Origin: Ardenticatenia bacterium
GTDB lineage: Bacteria > Chloroflexota > Anaerolineae > Ardenticatenales > Ardenticatenaceae
Assembly: GCA_030949995.1 (NCBI GenBank)
Contig: JAUZRY010000069.1
Span: forward strand, 1 to 32,740
Direction of reading: 5' to 3'
Length of the DNA: 32,740 nucleotides
Part shown: positions 1 through 8,747 of the stretch, in pieces
How the letters are laid out: each line of letters starts with the position of its first letter
How positions within the stretch are numbered: the first letter of the stretch is position 1
The notes under the pieces: generated by a model
Database searches by the model: none
What the model was told of the DNA's origin: nothing
The model's input: the letters and a program-made list of their open reading frames with translations, nothing else
Translations under genes and position numbers: made by a program

Positions 1-2398
1 GGTGCGGAATTTGGGTGTTTGTTTAACAAGTTTCATGACCATCAGTAAAACGCTCGCGTTGCGCCGCTTCCAGTGGCTGTGAGCCGCTTGGAGGGTTCCA
101 CGCGGCGTGCCGGCGTGTCGGCGATCAGGACGTAGAAGCCCGGAGGGAGGCGTTCGCCCTCGGGGGCGATGAGGGTCCTGACAAATCCCAGTTCGTTGGG
201 CGCGGCGTCCAACGCCTCCAGGGTCCACTCGCGGACCAGCTCGTCCTGTTGTGCGTCGTAGGTGTACCACGCCTCCCAATCAGTCACCAGGTGGATGAAG
301 CGCTCCGGGGCCAGGCGGTAGAGCCGCAGGCGGAGGCGTTCCACGTTCCGGTAGGCGATCACTTGAACAGTGGGGGTGATCGTGGCGAAGGTGCTCACTT
401 GGAAGTTCCCGCCCTGGAGTTCCACAAGAGGGGGCAGGGCACCGGTCTCAAAGGTCACGGTGTAGGGTTCAGTCAGTGGGTCCCCAAAGGCCGAGCGGAG
501 CCCGGGGTTCAGCGTGACGGTGTACGCCGTTGCGGGGCGCAGGCCTCCGGCCGGCCAGATGTAGAGGGATGTGGAGTCCTGGTAGTCGAAGTTGGCGAAG
601 ACAAGCTCAGGAGCCGGCTGAATCGTCACGTACGGTCGGCCGCCTCCTGATGCGGGTCCATGGGCACGTTGAACATGACGTGAATGGAGGTGAACGGGTC
701 TACCCGGCGTTCACCGGCAGTCGGCCGCGTGCGCACGACGCGCGGGGCCGGTGCCACGTCGCGGATGGCGAGAAACGCATTGCGCAAGCTCGCCGCCGGC
801 GAGTCCTTGGGCGCCGGCCGAGACGGCGATGACCACGCGGCGTCCACGGGGCAGGGGGGCAGCCGGTCGGAAGCGCAAGTGGCGGGCGTCCGGCCACTCG
901 ATAGAGCCATCCACAGCCGGCCCATCGGGGCTGTCCAGGGTGACGCGGAAGCGCTGCGCTGTGCTCGACGGGTCCATGGGGACGTTGAAGACGACGGTGA
1001 TGGGCGCTGTGGCTCCAATGAGGTCATCGGCGTTGGCCGGTTCGACGGCCTCCACGGCCGGCAACGCGGTGGTGAAGCGCCAGGTGTAGGGGGAGTCCAA
1101 GGGGAGTCCCAAGGTGTCGGTCAGGCCGGCGCGCACTGTCACCTGGTACTCGGTGCCGGGCCGCAGGAACTCAGTGGGACGGAAGACGAAGAGGCGAGTG
1201 GTGAGCCACTCGCCTTCGCCTTGAAGGGGGGGCGCCACGCGAATGGGCACGGGGAGCTGGGCCTGTTGGGCAGGGCCCACGAGGGGCACGACCGGGTGAT
1301 TGAACTGGACGGTGATAAGTGTGTCCGTGGGGCGCACGCTCACCCCCTCGGCTCCTGGCGACGGCTGCACGGCCTCCACGGCCAGAGGAGGCATGGTGAC
1401 GAACGTGGCCTCAAATGGGGCCACGCCCTCGGAGGCGGGCGCGTTGAGGCGGATGCGGTAGGCGGAGGCAGGGCGAAGCCGATCGGCCGGCTCGAAGACG
1501 AGGGTACGGTATCCCCGCTCGCCCTCGGCGTCTTGCCAGCGCAGTTCCCCGGCCACCGGTTGCTCGGTCCGGGTGTCCAGAACCTGAAAATAAGGGGCCA
1601 CCGCTCGGGGCGGCACGGGATGGCTGAACCTCACAGTGACTTGAGTGTCCGGGGGAATTTCCTCGGCGCCGTCGAAGGGCAGGGTGGCCACCACGCGCAC
1701 GCCCTGGGTGGTGAAGCTCCACCGGTACGTGCCTCCAGAGCCATCCGCTCGCCGAGTGTCGGGTTCAAGACTACAGTGTAGGTGGTGCCGGGCTGTAAGG
1801 GAACGTCTGGAGACAAGGCGAAGGTGTCGGACGTGAGCCATTGGGCCCGGACGGGCACGTCTGGGGTAAGCGTGAGGGTGGGAGTAATGGGCGCCGAGGA
1901 CTCTGGTGGGCTTAGGGAGCGGTCGAACCGGATCACTACCCCCGCGTCAAGGGGAACGCCGTCCGCGCCAGGGGCGGGCCACACGTCAACAACGCGGACG
2001 CCCTGGCGTGTCTGGAGCGTGACGGCCAGCGGCTCTACCAGGCGGCGGCCGGCACGGTTGGTGGCGCCGGCGCCGATGGTGACGGTGAACTCTTGGTCCA
2101 AGGGCAGGGGGCGCGAGGGCCGGAAGATGAGGCGCTCGCGCCGCCCTTCAGGGCGCCACTCGAATGTGCCCGGAACCGGCGGTTCGATGTGAAAGGCTGC
2201 CTCCACGGCGGCGTGATCCATCCGCTGGTTGAAGAGCACTTCAACCGTGCCGGTGCGGCCAATGAATCCATCAGCCGGCTCCACGGCCAGAATGCGGGGA
2301 GCAAAGATCCACTCGGGGGCCAGCAGCAGGACAAGGCTGAGGCCGACGGCCAGAGCCACGCCGATCACCACCAGCACGAGCACGGAGGTTCGTCTCAT
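1..2398 (-). CDS. Secreted Ig-like (Big_5) array with alpha-2-macroglobulin-like N-terminal region, partial, several frame breaks
   Basis: The start at 2398 is chosen because a GGAGGT lies 7 bases upstream. An N-terminal hydrophobic helix (about residues 5-30) suggests a signal anchor. Six consecutive Ig-like domains of the SbsA/Big_5 type follow, each with the pattern P-x-(D/G)-G...V.F...M or P...F.P...L.P...Y.V. After the sixth, from about position 440 down, the sequence matches the first macroglobulin domain of bacterial alpha-2-macroglobulins (LRLRLYRL, LPPGFYVL). The gene continues beyond the left edge, so the thioester domain cannot be seen. The frame breaks near 1750, 790, 620-650 and 45-100, yet homology continues in another frame each time. 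Bacterial alpha-2-macroglobulins trap proteases at the cell surface. The gene is 55 bases downstream of the PLP enzyme and probably belongs to that operon. The domain reading is fairly sure; the role is inferred. Confidence 0.75.
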
Positions 2399-2452
2399 GG
2401 CTCGCACCTCCACAGGTGTGGCGGCGGGATCCGTTTCGGGAAACCGGCGCCG

Positions 2453-3425
2453 TTACAGGGGTGGATAGGCGAAGAGGCCGGGCAGGCCGCCTGTGTGCCA
2501 GAAGAGCACGTGGTGGCCTGCCTCCCAGCGGCCACGGCGCACCAAAGTCCACCAGGCCGCTGAGGGCTTTTCCCGTGTAGACCGGATCGGTGATGATGCC
2601 CTCAGTGCGGGCGATGAGCAGGATGGCCTCACGAGTAGCCTCGTTCATCTGAGCGTACCCAGGGCCCACATAGGCGTCCGTCACGCGCACGTGATGGCGC
2701 GCTGGCGAGGGCATGTCGATTCGGCGTGCCGTTTCAGTGGCCAGGCGATAAACTGTTTCGGTGAGCTCACTGGCGGGCGGGTCCACGCTGATGCCCAAGA
2801 TAGGGGGGCGGAGGTGGCCGGCCGCGTGGGCCACGACAAGGCCAGCCTGGGTGCCGCCGCTGCTGGAGGTGACCACGATTTCATCCAGGCTCAGCGCCAT
2901 CTCTTCCAGTTGGCAGGCCAGCTCAATGCCGGCCGCCACGTAGCCCAGGGCGCCTGTGGCGTTGGAGCCGCCGTAAGGAATCAGGTACGGCCGGCGTCCC
3001 TGTTGGCGCAGCTCCTCGGCCACGCGCGTGCCCCAGTCGGATGGGGGGTGAGGGTCAAGGAGGATGTGGGCCCCGAAGAGGTGGTCGAGGAGCAGGTTGC
3101 CCGTTGAGGGGACGGCTCGGGGGCCCCGGAGCAACAGCACGGCCTTCAAGCCGTAACGTCGGGCTGCTGCTGCTGTCTGGCAGGCGTGGTTGGATTGGAC
3201 GGCACCCAACGTGATGACGGTGTCGGCGCCTTGCTCGAGGGCTTCGCCCAGGAGGTATTCCAGTTTGCGCAGTTTGTTGCCTCCCATGGCCAAGGGGGTC
3301 AGGTCGTCCCGCTTCATCCAGATGGTGGGGCCGTTGGGGGCGATGGCGCGGGAGAACCGCTCCAGCCGCATAAGCGGCGTGGGGCCAGCAAGGAGTGGAA
3401 CCCGGGGAACGGTGAGTTCACGCAT
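2453..3425 (-). CDS. PLP-dependent D-cysteine desulfhydrase / ACC deaminase family protein (one frame break)
   Basis: Fold-type II PLP enzyme. The family converts D-cysteine to pyruvate, sulfide and ammonia, or deaminates 1-aminocyclopropane-1-carboxylate; sequence alone does not separate the two. Visible motifs are the PLP-lysine segment MGGNKLRKLEYLL, the substrate-loop VQSNHACQTAA, and the phosphate-binding SSSGGTQAG. The ATG at 3425 is preferred over a TTG at 3440 because AGGAG lies 7 bases before it. It overlaps the upstream stop by 8 bases, so the two genes are probably translationally coupled. The frame breaks at the AAA run 2544-2546. Removing one base restores the usual C-terminus (VLFWHTGGLPGLFAY) with a stop at 2453, giving 323 aa, the normal family length. 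A sulfide-releasing role would fit the sulfur genes at 8748-11548, but that is inference. Confidence 0.85.
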
Positions 3426-4664
3426 GGCTTGTCTCCTCAAACCAGGCTGTGAGGGTAGTGGGGTCGAGGGTCCAGCGGTAGTGGCGCAGGAAGTCGTGAC
3501 CGGTCAGCCCGCCGATGCGCACATCATACCGCCACTCCAGGGGCGTGAGGAAAAGACCGTAGAGGGCGGGCACGTGCTCTTGGCGCAGGGGGCCAAGCCG
3601 CAAGCTGGGCACGGTGAAGGAAATCACGTCGTGGGCCCCAGCACCGCTTACGCCGATTCGGGGGGGCTCGTCGGGGAGGGTGAGGTGGGCATGTTCCAAG
3701 GTGCTCGGCGGGCAGGTGAATGCCGTCCCGGCCATGCCGCTGGCCATCCAGATGAGTGTCTCGTGTGCGTTCACGGCGCCCGGGGCGACGAGGATGTGGC
3801 TCTCAAACAGGTAGCAGGGCACCCGCGTGGCATCTTGAGGAAGCACAGGGGAGGAATCATCTCGGGGCACCAAGCACAGCTCCCGTCTGGCGTAGTCGAA
3901 GGTGGTGTGGAAGTGGAGCAGGAAATTGAGCCCAATGATGCCGCCGATCTGTGGGGCCCGCGAGTGGATGTCCATCACCTCGACGGGGATGTGTTCGACC
4001 ACAAGGGTGTCCAGGCGCAGGCGGGGCAGAATGCTCTGAATGACGTGGCCGTGGCGTCCGGCCGCAAAGGTGGTCTCGCGCACGCCGTAATTGGTCAGCC
4101 TCAGCTCTTCCATGATGGTCACGTCCAGGGTGAGCTCGCCCGTGCCGGTGTCGACGAGGAAAACGTGGTCTCTGGAACCCACTGTGAGGAGGACGAAGGG
4201 AGCTGGGTCGGCCGCCAACAGCGGGAGGCGTACCGGTCCCACGCCCTGCACTTGGTAGGGGCGACGGTCGCCGAAGGCGGCCAACTTGTGCCCCACGGCC
4301 TCATAGGGTGGCAGGGCCAAGAAGTGGGGCGCGGCTTCGTCGAAGCGGTCCAACCGGTAGAGGGCCCAGGCAAGTTCACAGCGCACGGCCTGGCGGATCT
4401 CTGCGGGCACGGTGGTCGCTTGTGCGGCGCTCTCCAGAGCGTGTTCCAGGACTACAATGGCCGGGCTGAGTCTGTTCGCAATCAGGTGAAGGCGGCCTAA
4501 GATCAACAGGGCCTCACGTGGCGCGGTGCTGCTCTGAGAGCTTGCTCCAGGAGACGGGCTGCCGTGGAGAAGTCCCTGATGCGGTAATGGGCTAGGGCAC
4601 GCTCGACAAGGCGGTCTGGGGGGGACGCCGGCGGTGAGAGATCGGATGATATGTGAGCACTCAT
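3418..4664 (-). CDS. TPR protein with retropepsin-like aspartyl protease domain (one frame break)
   Basis: The N-terminal part (4664 down to about 4330) consists of TPR-like helices (LVERALAHYRIRDFSTAARL, then VLEHALESAAQA and ALYRLDRFDEAAPHF). The C-terminal 270 residues look like a retropepsin-type aspartic protease. They contain FLVDTGTGELTLD, which matches the DTG catalytic signature, and a later hydrophobic IIGLNFL segment typical of the flap-to-C-terminus region. The ATG at 4664 lies 13 bases after the tlpA-like stop. The frame shifts near 4505-4535, where the TPR sequence passes from one frame to another; this is likely a base-calling error. No signal peptide is visible, so the location is uncertain. 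Proteins of this architecture are common in Chloroflexota, Bacteroidota and Acidobacteriota, with substrates generally unknown. Confidence 0.7.
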
Positions 4665-4677
4665 TGTCGCTGCTCGC

Positions 4678-5271
4678 TCAATCCAGCGGTACCAGGATGC
4701 TTTCAATGCTCCGTTCCAGGTACGCGGCCCCCCGGCGCCCCAGAACACGCCCACCTAGGGTGCCATCTGGTCGGATGAGTACAGTGGTGGGGAGGGTGCG
4801 AATGCGGAATTGGTCGACCAAGTCCCCTTGGTCGAGTAAGCTCGGCAGGGTGATTTCCTCAGTTTCCAGATAGTCGGAGACAATCAGGGCAGGCTCTTCG
4901 ACGTTGACCAGCAGCACCACAAGGCCTTGATCTTCGTAGGCTGCGGCCAGGCGCTGAAGGTCGGCCAGCTCCGCTTGGCAGGGCAGGCACCAGGTGACCC
5001 AAAAGGTGAGAACCACCGGGGAGCCCCGCAGGTCAGCAAGGCGCCACGTGCGTCCTTCCACGTCGGTCGCCGAGAAGTCAAGCGGGGGCACATGTTGGGC
5101 GCCACCCGGTTGGGTGACCGGCTGGCGAAAGGGGGTGGGGGGGGCTGGCGACACGACTTGGCTCCACACCCATAAACCCAGTGCTCCTACCAGCACGGTG
5201 CCCGCACAGAGGACGAGAGAGCACCCGAGCAGTGACCAGAAGACAGGGCGTGAGCGCAGGGTGGACCTCAT
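4678..5271 (-). CDS. Membrane-anchored TlpA/ResA-like thiol-disulfide oxidoreductase
   Basis: A thioredoxin-fold protein of 197 aa. One N-terminal transmembrane helix (about residues 9-37) anchors it, and the domain would face outwards. The active site is W-C-L-P-C (Cys95, Cys98), followed by the AELADL helix and a cis-proline loop at TLPTTVLI. The family reduces disulfides on exported proteins or cytochrome c apoproteins. The start at 5271 is preferred over GTG 5319 and ATG 5316: it falls one base after the stop of the upstream oppC remnant, gives a classical basic-plus-hydrophobic N-terminus, and the longer versions would only add residues read from the oppC tail in another frame. The gene is 13 bases upstream of the TPR-protease gene and is probably in its operon. 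Confidence 0.85.
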   Translation of the reverse strand: MRSTLRSRPVFWSLLGCSLVLCAGTVLVGALGLWVWSQVVSPAPPTPFRQPVTQPGGAQHVPPLDFSATDVEGRTWRLADLRGSPVVLTFWVTWCLPCQAELADLQRLAAAYEDQGLVVLLVNVEEPALIVSDYLETEEITLPSLLDQGDLVDQFRIRTLPTTVLIRPDGTLGGRVLGRRGAAYLERSIESILVPLD

Positions 5272-5272
5272 T

Positions 5273-5417
5273 TCAGCGGCGTCGGAGCTGCGGGTCGAGG
5301 GCATCGCGTAATCCATCACTTAGGAGATTGAACCTCAGCACTGTTACCATAATAGCCAGGCCGGGAAAAAGGCCAAATCCGGCAGGTAGTGGCGCACCGT
5401 GGTGATGGCGGGGACGG
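5273..5417 (-). pseudogene. C-terminal remnant of an OppC/DppC-type peptide ABC permease
   Basis: Between two intact genes, the minus strand encodes the C-terminal signature of dipeptide/oligopeptide ABC permeases: [11 protein letters not shown], then [19 protein letters not shown], then a stop at 5273. In intact OppC/DppC proteins the [14 protein letters not shown] segment is the last cytoplasmic stretch and about 250 residues precede it. Here the adjacent amino acid permease ends at 5418, so at most 45-48 codons remain. The stretch upstream of FPGLAI is not clearly homologous in a single frame. There is no start codon or ribosome binding site. It is either the scar of a deletion or an assembly junction. 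The tlpA-like gene starts one base past its stop, so it probably once followed a complete oppC. Confidence 0.75.
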
Positions 5418-6200
5418 TCAGCGGCGCTCGTAGGTGCTGAGACGTTCCAGTACGCGGACGCCCAAGGAGAGCACCAACGTCATGCTCAGGTAGAGAAGGG
5501 CGGCCATGGTCCATCCGCCGAAGGTGTCAAAGGTGCGGGAGACGTAGAGTCGCGTTTGTTGGGTGAGCTCGGGTACGCTGATCACCGTGGCCAGTGAGGA
5601 GTCCTTTAGGATGGCGATGAAGTCGTTGCCCAACGGCGGCAGGATGAGCCGAATGGCTTGGGGCAACACAATGTGCCGCATGGTCTGGTATCGGCTCATG
5701 CCGAGGGAGTAGGCCGCCTCCAGTTGCCCCTTGGGAATGGCCTGAATGCCCGCGCGGTAGATTTCGGCCAAGTAGGCCGCGTAGGCTAAGCCCAAGGCCA
5801 CAATAGCCCGCACGATGTCGGACCGCACGCCAACCCGTGGGCTAATGACGAAGGCCACGTACAGGATTACCACCAGAATGGGCACACCCCGCAGGATCTC
5901 CACGTAGAGCGTGGCCAGCGTGTAGATAATGGGGTGTTTGGACACGCGCCCTAATCCCACAATCAGCCCCACTACAAGGGCCAGGGCGTATCCGAGCACG
6001 GAAATGCGAATGGTGAAGGAGAGCCCTTTGGAGATGAAGCTGGCGATCTCACTGTAGTTCTCGGAGCGAACCACTGAGACCACCACGACGGCGGTCAAAA
6101 TCAATAGCACAATGAGCCAAAGGGGAATCTGTTGGATGGCTTGATACACGTTGCCCCTGTGGCGGGCGTATCGACCAACATCAGCATCGATCTCCGGCAT
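5418..6200 (-). CDS. Polar amino acid ABC transporter permease (HisM/GlnP family)
   Basis: A 260-aa inner-membrane permease. One N-terminal helix is followed by the five-helix HisMQ-type permease core. The EAA coupling loop is present ([20 protein letters not shown], then LGMSRYQTM and [11 protein letters not shown]), which contacts the ATPase. The start at 6200 has GGAGA about 9 bases upstream. It is cotranscribed with the fused substrate-binding lipoprotein 150 bases upstream, which very likely delivers its ligand through its C-terminal SBP_bac_3 half. The usual partner ATP-binding gene (GlnQ/HisP) does not follow; an oppC fragment does. The ATPase must be encoded elsewhere or has been lost at that junction. 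Confidence 0.9.
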   Translation of the reverse strand: MPEIDADVGRYARHRGNVYQAIQQIPLWLIVLLILTAVVVVSVVRSENYSEIASFISKGLSFTIRISVLGYALALVVGLIVGLGRVSKHPIIYTLATLYVEILRGVPILVVILYVAFVISPRVGVRSDIVRAIVALGLAYAAYLAEIYRAGIQAIPKGQLEAAYSLGMSRYQTMRHIVLPQAIRLILPPLGNDFIAILKDSSLATVISVPELTQQTRLYVSRTFDTFGGWTMAALLYLSMTLVLSLGVRVLERLSTYERR

Positions 6201-6292
6201 TGCGCGTGTTCTCCGTGCTTTGGGTGCCTTCGGAGCCTCCTACGGGCGGAGCCTGTGTGCTTACGCTTGTGGGCCAGGGTGGTGTAAGATGG

Positions 6293-6339
6293 GGCCGGGG
6301 CAGCAGCAGGCGTGTGTGCTGCATGCTGCCGCCCCGGCC
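6293..6339. other. Strong intercistronic hairpin between binding-protein and permease genes
   Basis: GGCCGGGGC (6293-6301) pairs perfectly with GCCCCGGCC (6331-6339), and GCAGC/GCTGC (6303-6307 with 6325-6329) extends the stem. No T-run follows on the minus strand, so it is not a classical terminator. It lies 11 bases after the substrate-binding protein stop and 93 bases before the permease start. Such hairpins often protect the abundant binding-protein mRNA and lower permease expression; that role here is inferred. Confidence 0.55.
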
Positions 6340-6349
6340 ACGGCGCGGT

Positions 6350-8392
6350 TTAGGGCTGGAGGCCGCTTTCTGGCAAGTTTTGGACGGAGCTTTCGGGCAG
6401 CCCCCACGTGTTGGCCAGTTCCTGCAAGGTGCCGTTTTGGATCAGCACTTCCAAGGCAGCGTTGAAGGCCTCGGTCAACTCGGGCGTCTCCTTGCGCACG
6501 GCGATTCCGTAGTACTCTTCGGTGAAGGGTTCGCCGACCAGCTTCAACTGCCCCTTGAATTGCTTCTCCACAATGTCGGCCGAGGTGGGCGCGTCGGCGA
6601 TGACGGCGTCGATGTCACCCTGTGCCAAGGCCGCCATAGCAACGTCGATGGTCTGATAGCGCCGGATGTTCTCCTCGGCCGTGTAGTCGCTAGCCGCAAT
6701 GTCTCCCGTGGTTCCCAGTTGGACGCCCACGATCTTGTCTGCCAGGTCTTCGGGGCCGTTGATATCCGTGGTGTCGGACCGCACGGTGACAATCTGACCG
6801 GCGTTGAGGTAGGGGCGGGTGAAGTCCACGATCTCAGCGCGCTCCGCGGTGATGGTGACGGCCGACACCACAGCGTCAAACTCGCCGGCGGCGAGAGCTG
6901 CGAAGATGCCGTCGAACGCTGTGGTCACAAACTGCGGCTGGCAGTTGACCAGCTCGCAGACGGCATCCATCATGTCCACGTCGAAGCCCACAATGTTGCC
7001 GTTCTCGTCCACGAACTCGAAGGGCGGGTAGGCCGTGTCAGAGCCGATGGTGATCTCGCGCCCGCCCAAGTCGGGGAGCTCGGCGGTCGGTTGTGTTGTC
7101 TCGGCGCCTGCTTCTGGCCAGACGCGGACCCAGTCACCGTTCTGGACCTGGTTGACGACGACGGTGGCGGAGCCGCAGTCGCCCTTGTCGTCACAGGAGA
7201 TGGTGCCGCTGAGGCCCTGGTAGTTCTTGGTGTTGCGGACGGCGTCGGCGAGGGCCTTGCGCGGGATGAGGAGGGTACCATCGTCCTGCAGGACAGCGAC
7301 TTGTTCAATGGCCCTGAGGATGACCATGGTGGCATCATAGGCGTGGGCGTGGAAGGGGCCCATGTCCGCGGGCTTGACGCCGAACTTCTCCTCGTAGCGT
7401 TGGCGGAAGCGTTCCAGGTCCGGGGAGCCGGCAGGGAGGTCGGCGAAGGTGGCGTAGGAGCCCTCGGCAGCGCCGCCGGCGGCCTCGATGTACTGGGCGC
7501 TCTTGATGCCGTCGGCGCCGAAGAAGATGACCTCCTCCAAGCCAACCTCGTTTTTCTGGCTAACGAGCAGAGCACCCTCGGCCTGGAAGCCGCCGAAATA
7601 GATGAGCTCGGGCTGTTGGGCGGCGATGCGCGTGAGGACGGCGCGGAAGTCCTTGTCGCCGACGGTGATGCCCTCATAGGCGACGATTTGACCCCCAAGC
7701 TGGGAGAAGGCGTCGCGGAAGACATCCACGAGGCCCTGGCCGTAGGCCGAGCCATCGTGGATGATGGCGACGTTGCGGATGCCGAGCTGGGTGAAGATGT
7801 AGTCGGCCGCGGCGGAGCCTTGGACGGCGTCGTTCCAGGCGACGCGGTTGACCACTTGGAGGCCGCGAGCGGTCAGGTCAACCGCGGTCGAGGAGGGGCT
7901 GACCATGACGATGCGGTTTTCCTCGTAGATGTCACTGGCGGGGATGGAGGAGGAGGAGCACATGTGGCCGACGACGCCGACGATGGTGGGATCGCTGGCG
8001 AACTTCTGGGCGACGGCGGTGCCGCCCTCGCCGCTGCACTGGGCGTCCTCGACGACGAGCTCGACGGGATGGCCCATGATTTCGGGCATGTCCTCAACGG
8101 CGAGCTGGGCGCCGTACTGCATGTCAATGCCCAAGTTGGCGACTTCACCGCTGAGGCCGGCGGCGAAGCCAATCTTGATGGGCTCGCCGGCTTGGAGTTC
8201 GACCACGCCCCATGGGTCCTCAACGGCTTGGGCCGGGGGCTGCGTGGGTTGCTCGGCCTGAGGTTGTGGGGGCTGCGTGGGCTGTTCAGCCTGAGGTTGT
8301 GGGGTGGCCGTGGGGGCAGCGCCGCCGCCGGGGCACGCCACCAGCAGCACAGCGAGGATCAACAGCAGCAGTGGAATGGTGTACTTGCGCAT
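6350..8392 (-). CDS. Fused double substrate-binding lipoprotein: LivK-like (Peripla_BP_6) plus amino acid SBP_bac_3
   Basis: A 680-aa protein in one uninterrupted frame. The start at 8392 has GGAGGAG 6 bases upstream; an ATG at 8434 has no such site. The signal peptide ends in a lipobox (LLVAC), so it is a lipoprotein. A proline/glutamine linker follows (about residues 25-60). Residues about 65-435 are a type I periplasmic-binding fold of the branched-chain amino acid/LivK group (IKIGFAAGLSGEVA, SPSSTAVDLT, DGSAYGQG, YDATMVILRAI). Residues about 445-675 are a type II fold of the polar amino acid group (ITIGSDTAYPPFEFVDENG, GFDVDMMDAV, DAVVSAVTITAERAEIVDFT, DAVIADAP). The second half fits the HisM-type permease downstream. 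The first half normally serves LivHM permeases, which are absent here. It may sense or capture a second ligand. The domain calls are firm; the combined role is inference. Confidence 0.88.
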   Translation of the reverse strand: MRKYTIPLLLLILAVLLVACPGGGAAPTATPQPQAEQPTQPPQPQAEQPTQPPAQAVEDPWGVVELQAGEPIKIGFAAGLSGEVANLGIDMQYGAQLAVEDMPEIMGHPVELVVEDAQCSGEGGTAVAQKFASDPTIVGVVGHMCSSSSIPASDIYEENRIVMVSPSSTAVDLTARGLQVVNRVAWNDAVQGSAAADYIFTQLGIRNVAIIHDGSAYGQGLVDVFRDAFSQLGGQIVAYEGITVGDKDFRAVLTRIAAQQPELIYFGGFQAEGALLVSQKNEVGLEEVIFFGADGIKSAQYIEAAGGAAEGSYATFADLPAGSPDLERFRQRYEEKFGVKPADMGPFHAHAYDATMVILRAIEQVAVLQDDGTLLIPRKALADAVRNTKNYQGLSGTISCDDKGDCGSATVVVNQVQNGDWVRVWPEAGAETTQPTAELPDLGGREITIGSDTAYPPFEFVDENGNIVGFDVDMMDAVCELVNCQPQFVTTAFDGIFAALAAGEFDAVVSAVTITAERAEIVDFTRPYLNAGQIVTVRSDTTDINGPEDLADKIVGVQLGTTGDIAASDYTAEENIRRYQTIDVAMAALAQGDIDAVIADAPTSADIVEKQFKGQLKLVGEPFTEEYYGIAVRKETPELTEAFNAALEVLIQNGTLQELANTWGLPESSVQNLPESGLQP
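8238..8303 (-). repeat. 33-bp tandem repeat (two copies) coding for the lipoprotein linker
   Basis: Two adjacent 33-base units (8238-8270, 8271-8303) differ at a few bases and encode QPQAEQPTQPP twice. They form the flexible tether between lipid anchor and first binding domain. In-frame units of this kind change in number easily. Confidence 0.8.
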
Positions 8393-8621
8393 GGGTTTCT
8401 CCTCCAGTTCCACTTCAGAATCTTCAGACTTCATTCATGTATCCCTTCATGGGCACATATCAGCAAGCTGCGTCGTTAAGAAACCTTCACCTCCTTTCTC
8501 GTGGTCTATGGGGGCTGGAAGGCACCGGGAGGAGGAGGTGCCAGAGGTGGCTGCCCCCAAACGTGGCGGACGTTGTGGGTGTCAGGATCGTTCCTTTGTC
8601 GAGGCCGCAAACCAGAGACCA
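8393..8621 (-). promoter_or_regulatory. Long structured 5' leader of the fused binding-protein gene (non-coding)
   Basis: I see no gene in 8393-8747. If transcription starts about 7 bases after the -10 box at 8622-8627, the leader is roughly 220 nt. It contains a nested stem-loop: outer arms TGGGGGC (8509-8515) and GCCCCCA (8553-8559), inner arms GGCACC (8521-8526) and GGTGCC (8537-8542). The loop, read on the minus strand, is pyrimidine-rich (TCCTCCTCCC) and complementary to the GGAGGAG before the start codon. AAAGGAGGTGA (8487-8497) is a near-perfect Shine-Dalgarno sequence with no start codon at usable distance. This could be a cis-regulatory RNA; I recognise no known riboswitch class. Confidence 0.4.
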
Positions 8622-8650
8622 ATTCTAGCGTAAAAGCGGGAAACGTGCAA
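8622..8650 (-). promoter_or_regulatory. Probable sigma-70 promoter of the binding-protein/permease operon
   Basis: Read on the minus strand: TTGCAC (-35, 8645-8650), 17-base spacer, TAGAAT (-10, 8622-8627). The -10 matches five of six consensus bases, and the -35 keeps the important TTG. It sits just past the terminator of the sulfur operon. Confidence 0.5.
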
Positions 8651-8656
8651 CACCCG

Positions 8657-8691
8657 AAAAAACTGTAGGGGACGGCTTAGCTGCCGTCCCC
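8657..8691 (-). terminator. Rho-independent terminator of the sulfur operon
   Basis: On the minus strand a perfect 9-bp GC-rich stem, GGGGACGGC (8683-8691) with GCCGTCCCC (8668-8676) and a 6-base loop, is followed after CTACAG-type bases by a T6 run (8657-8662). It lies 57 bases after the DsrE-like stop, in the right orientation for that operon. Confidence 0.8.
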
Positions 8692-8747
8692 CGCCAATCC
8701 GGCCGTGTGTGGATGTGTGGGAGGGGTGGGAGGAGGCGTCCTCTGTG

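Noticed and set aside
684-1781. A 365-codon plus-strand frame opposite the Ig-like gene
   Set aside because: Antisense shadow rich in G, H and R with no domain; the minus strand has clear Ig-like repeats.
6293-6339. Terminator after the binding-protein gene
   Set aside because: The hairpin is strong but no T-run follows in the direction of transcription, and the permease just downstream needs the same transcript.
8238-8303. CRISPR-like or regulatory direct repeat
   Set aside because: Only two adjacent in-frame copies without spacers, coding for a proline-rich linker. No CRISPR array was seen anywhere in the window.
6200-8479. A 759-codon open frame on the plus strand opposite the fused binding protein
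   Set aside because: It mirrors the codon structure of the GC-rich minus-strand gene, has low-complexity G/A/D/E/L composition and no family resemblance; the minus strand shows lipobox and binding-protein motifs.
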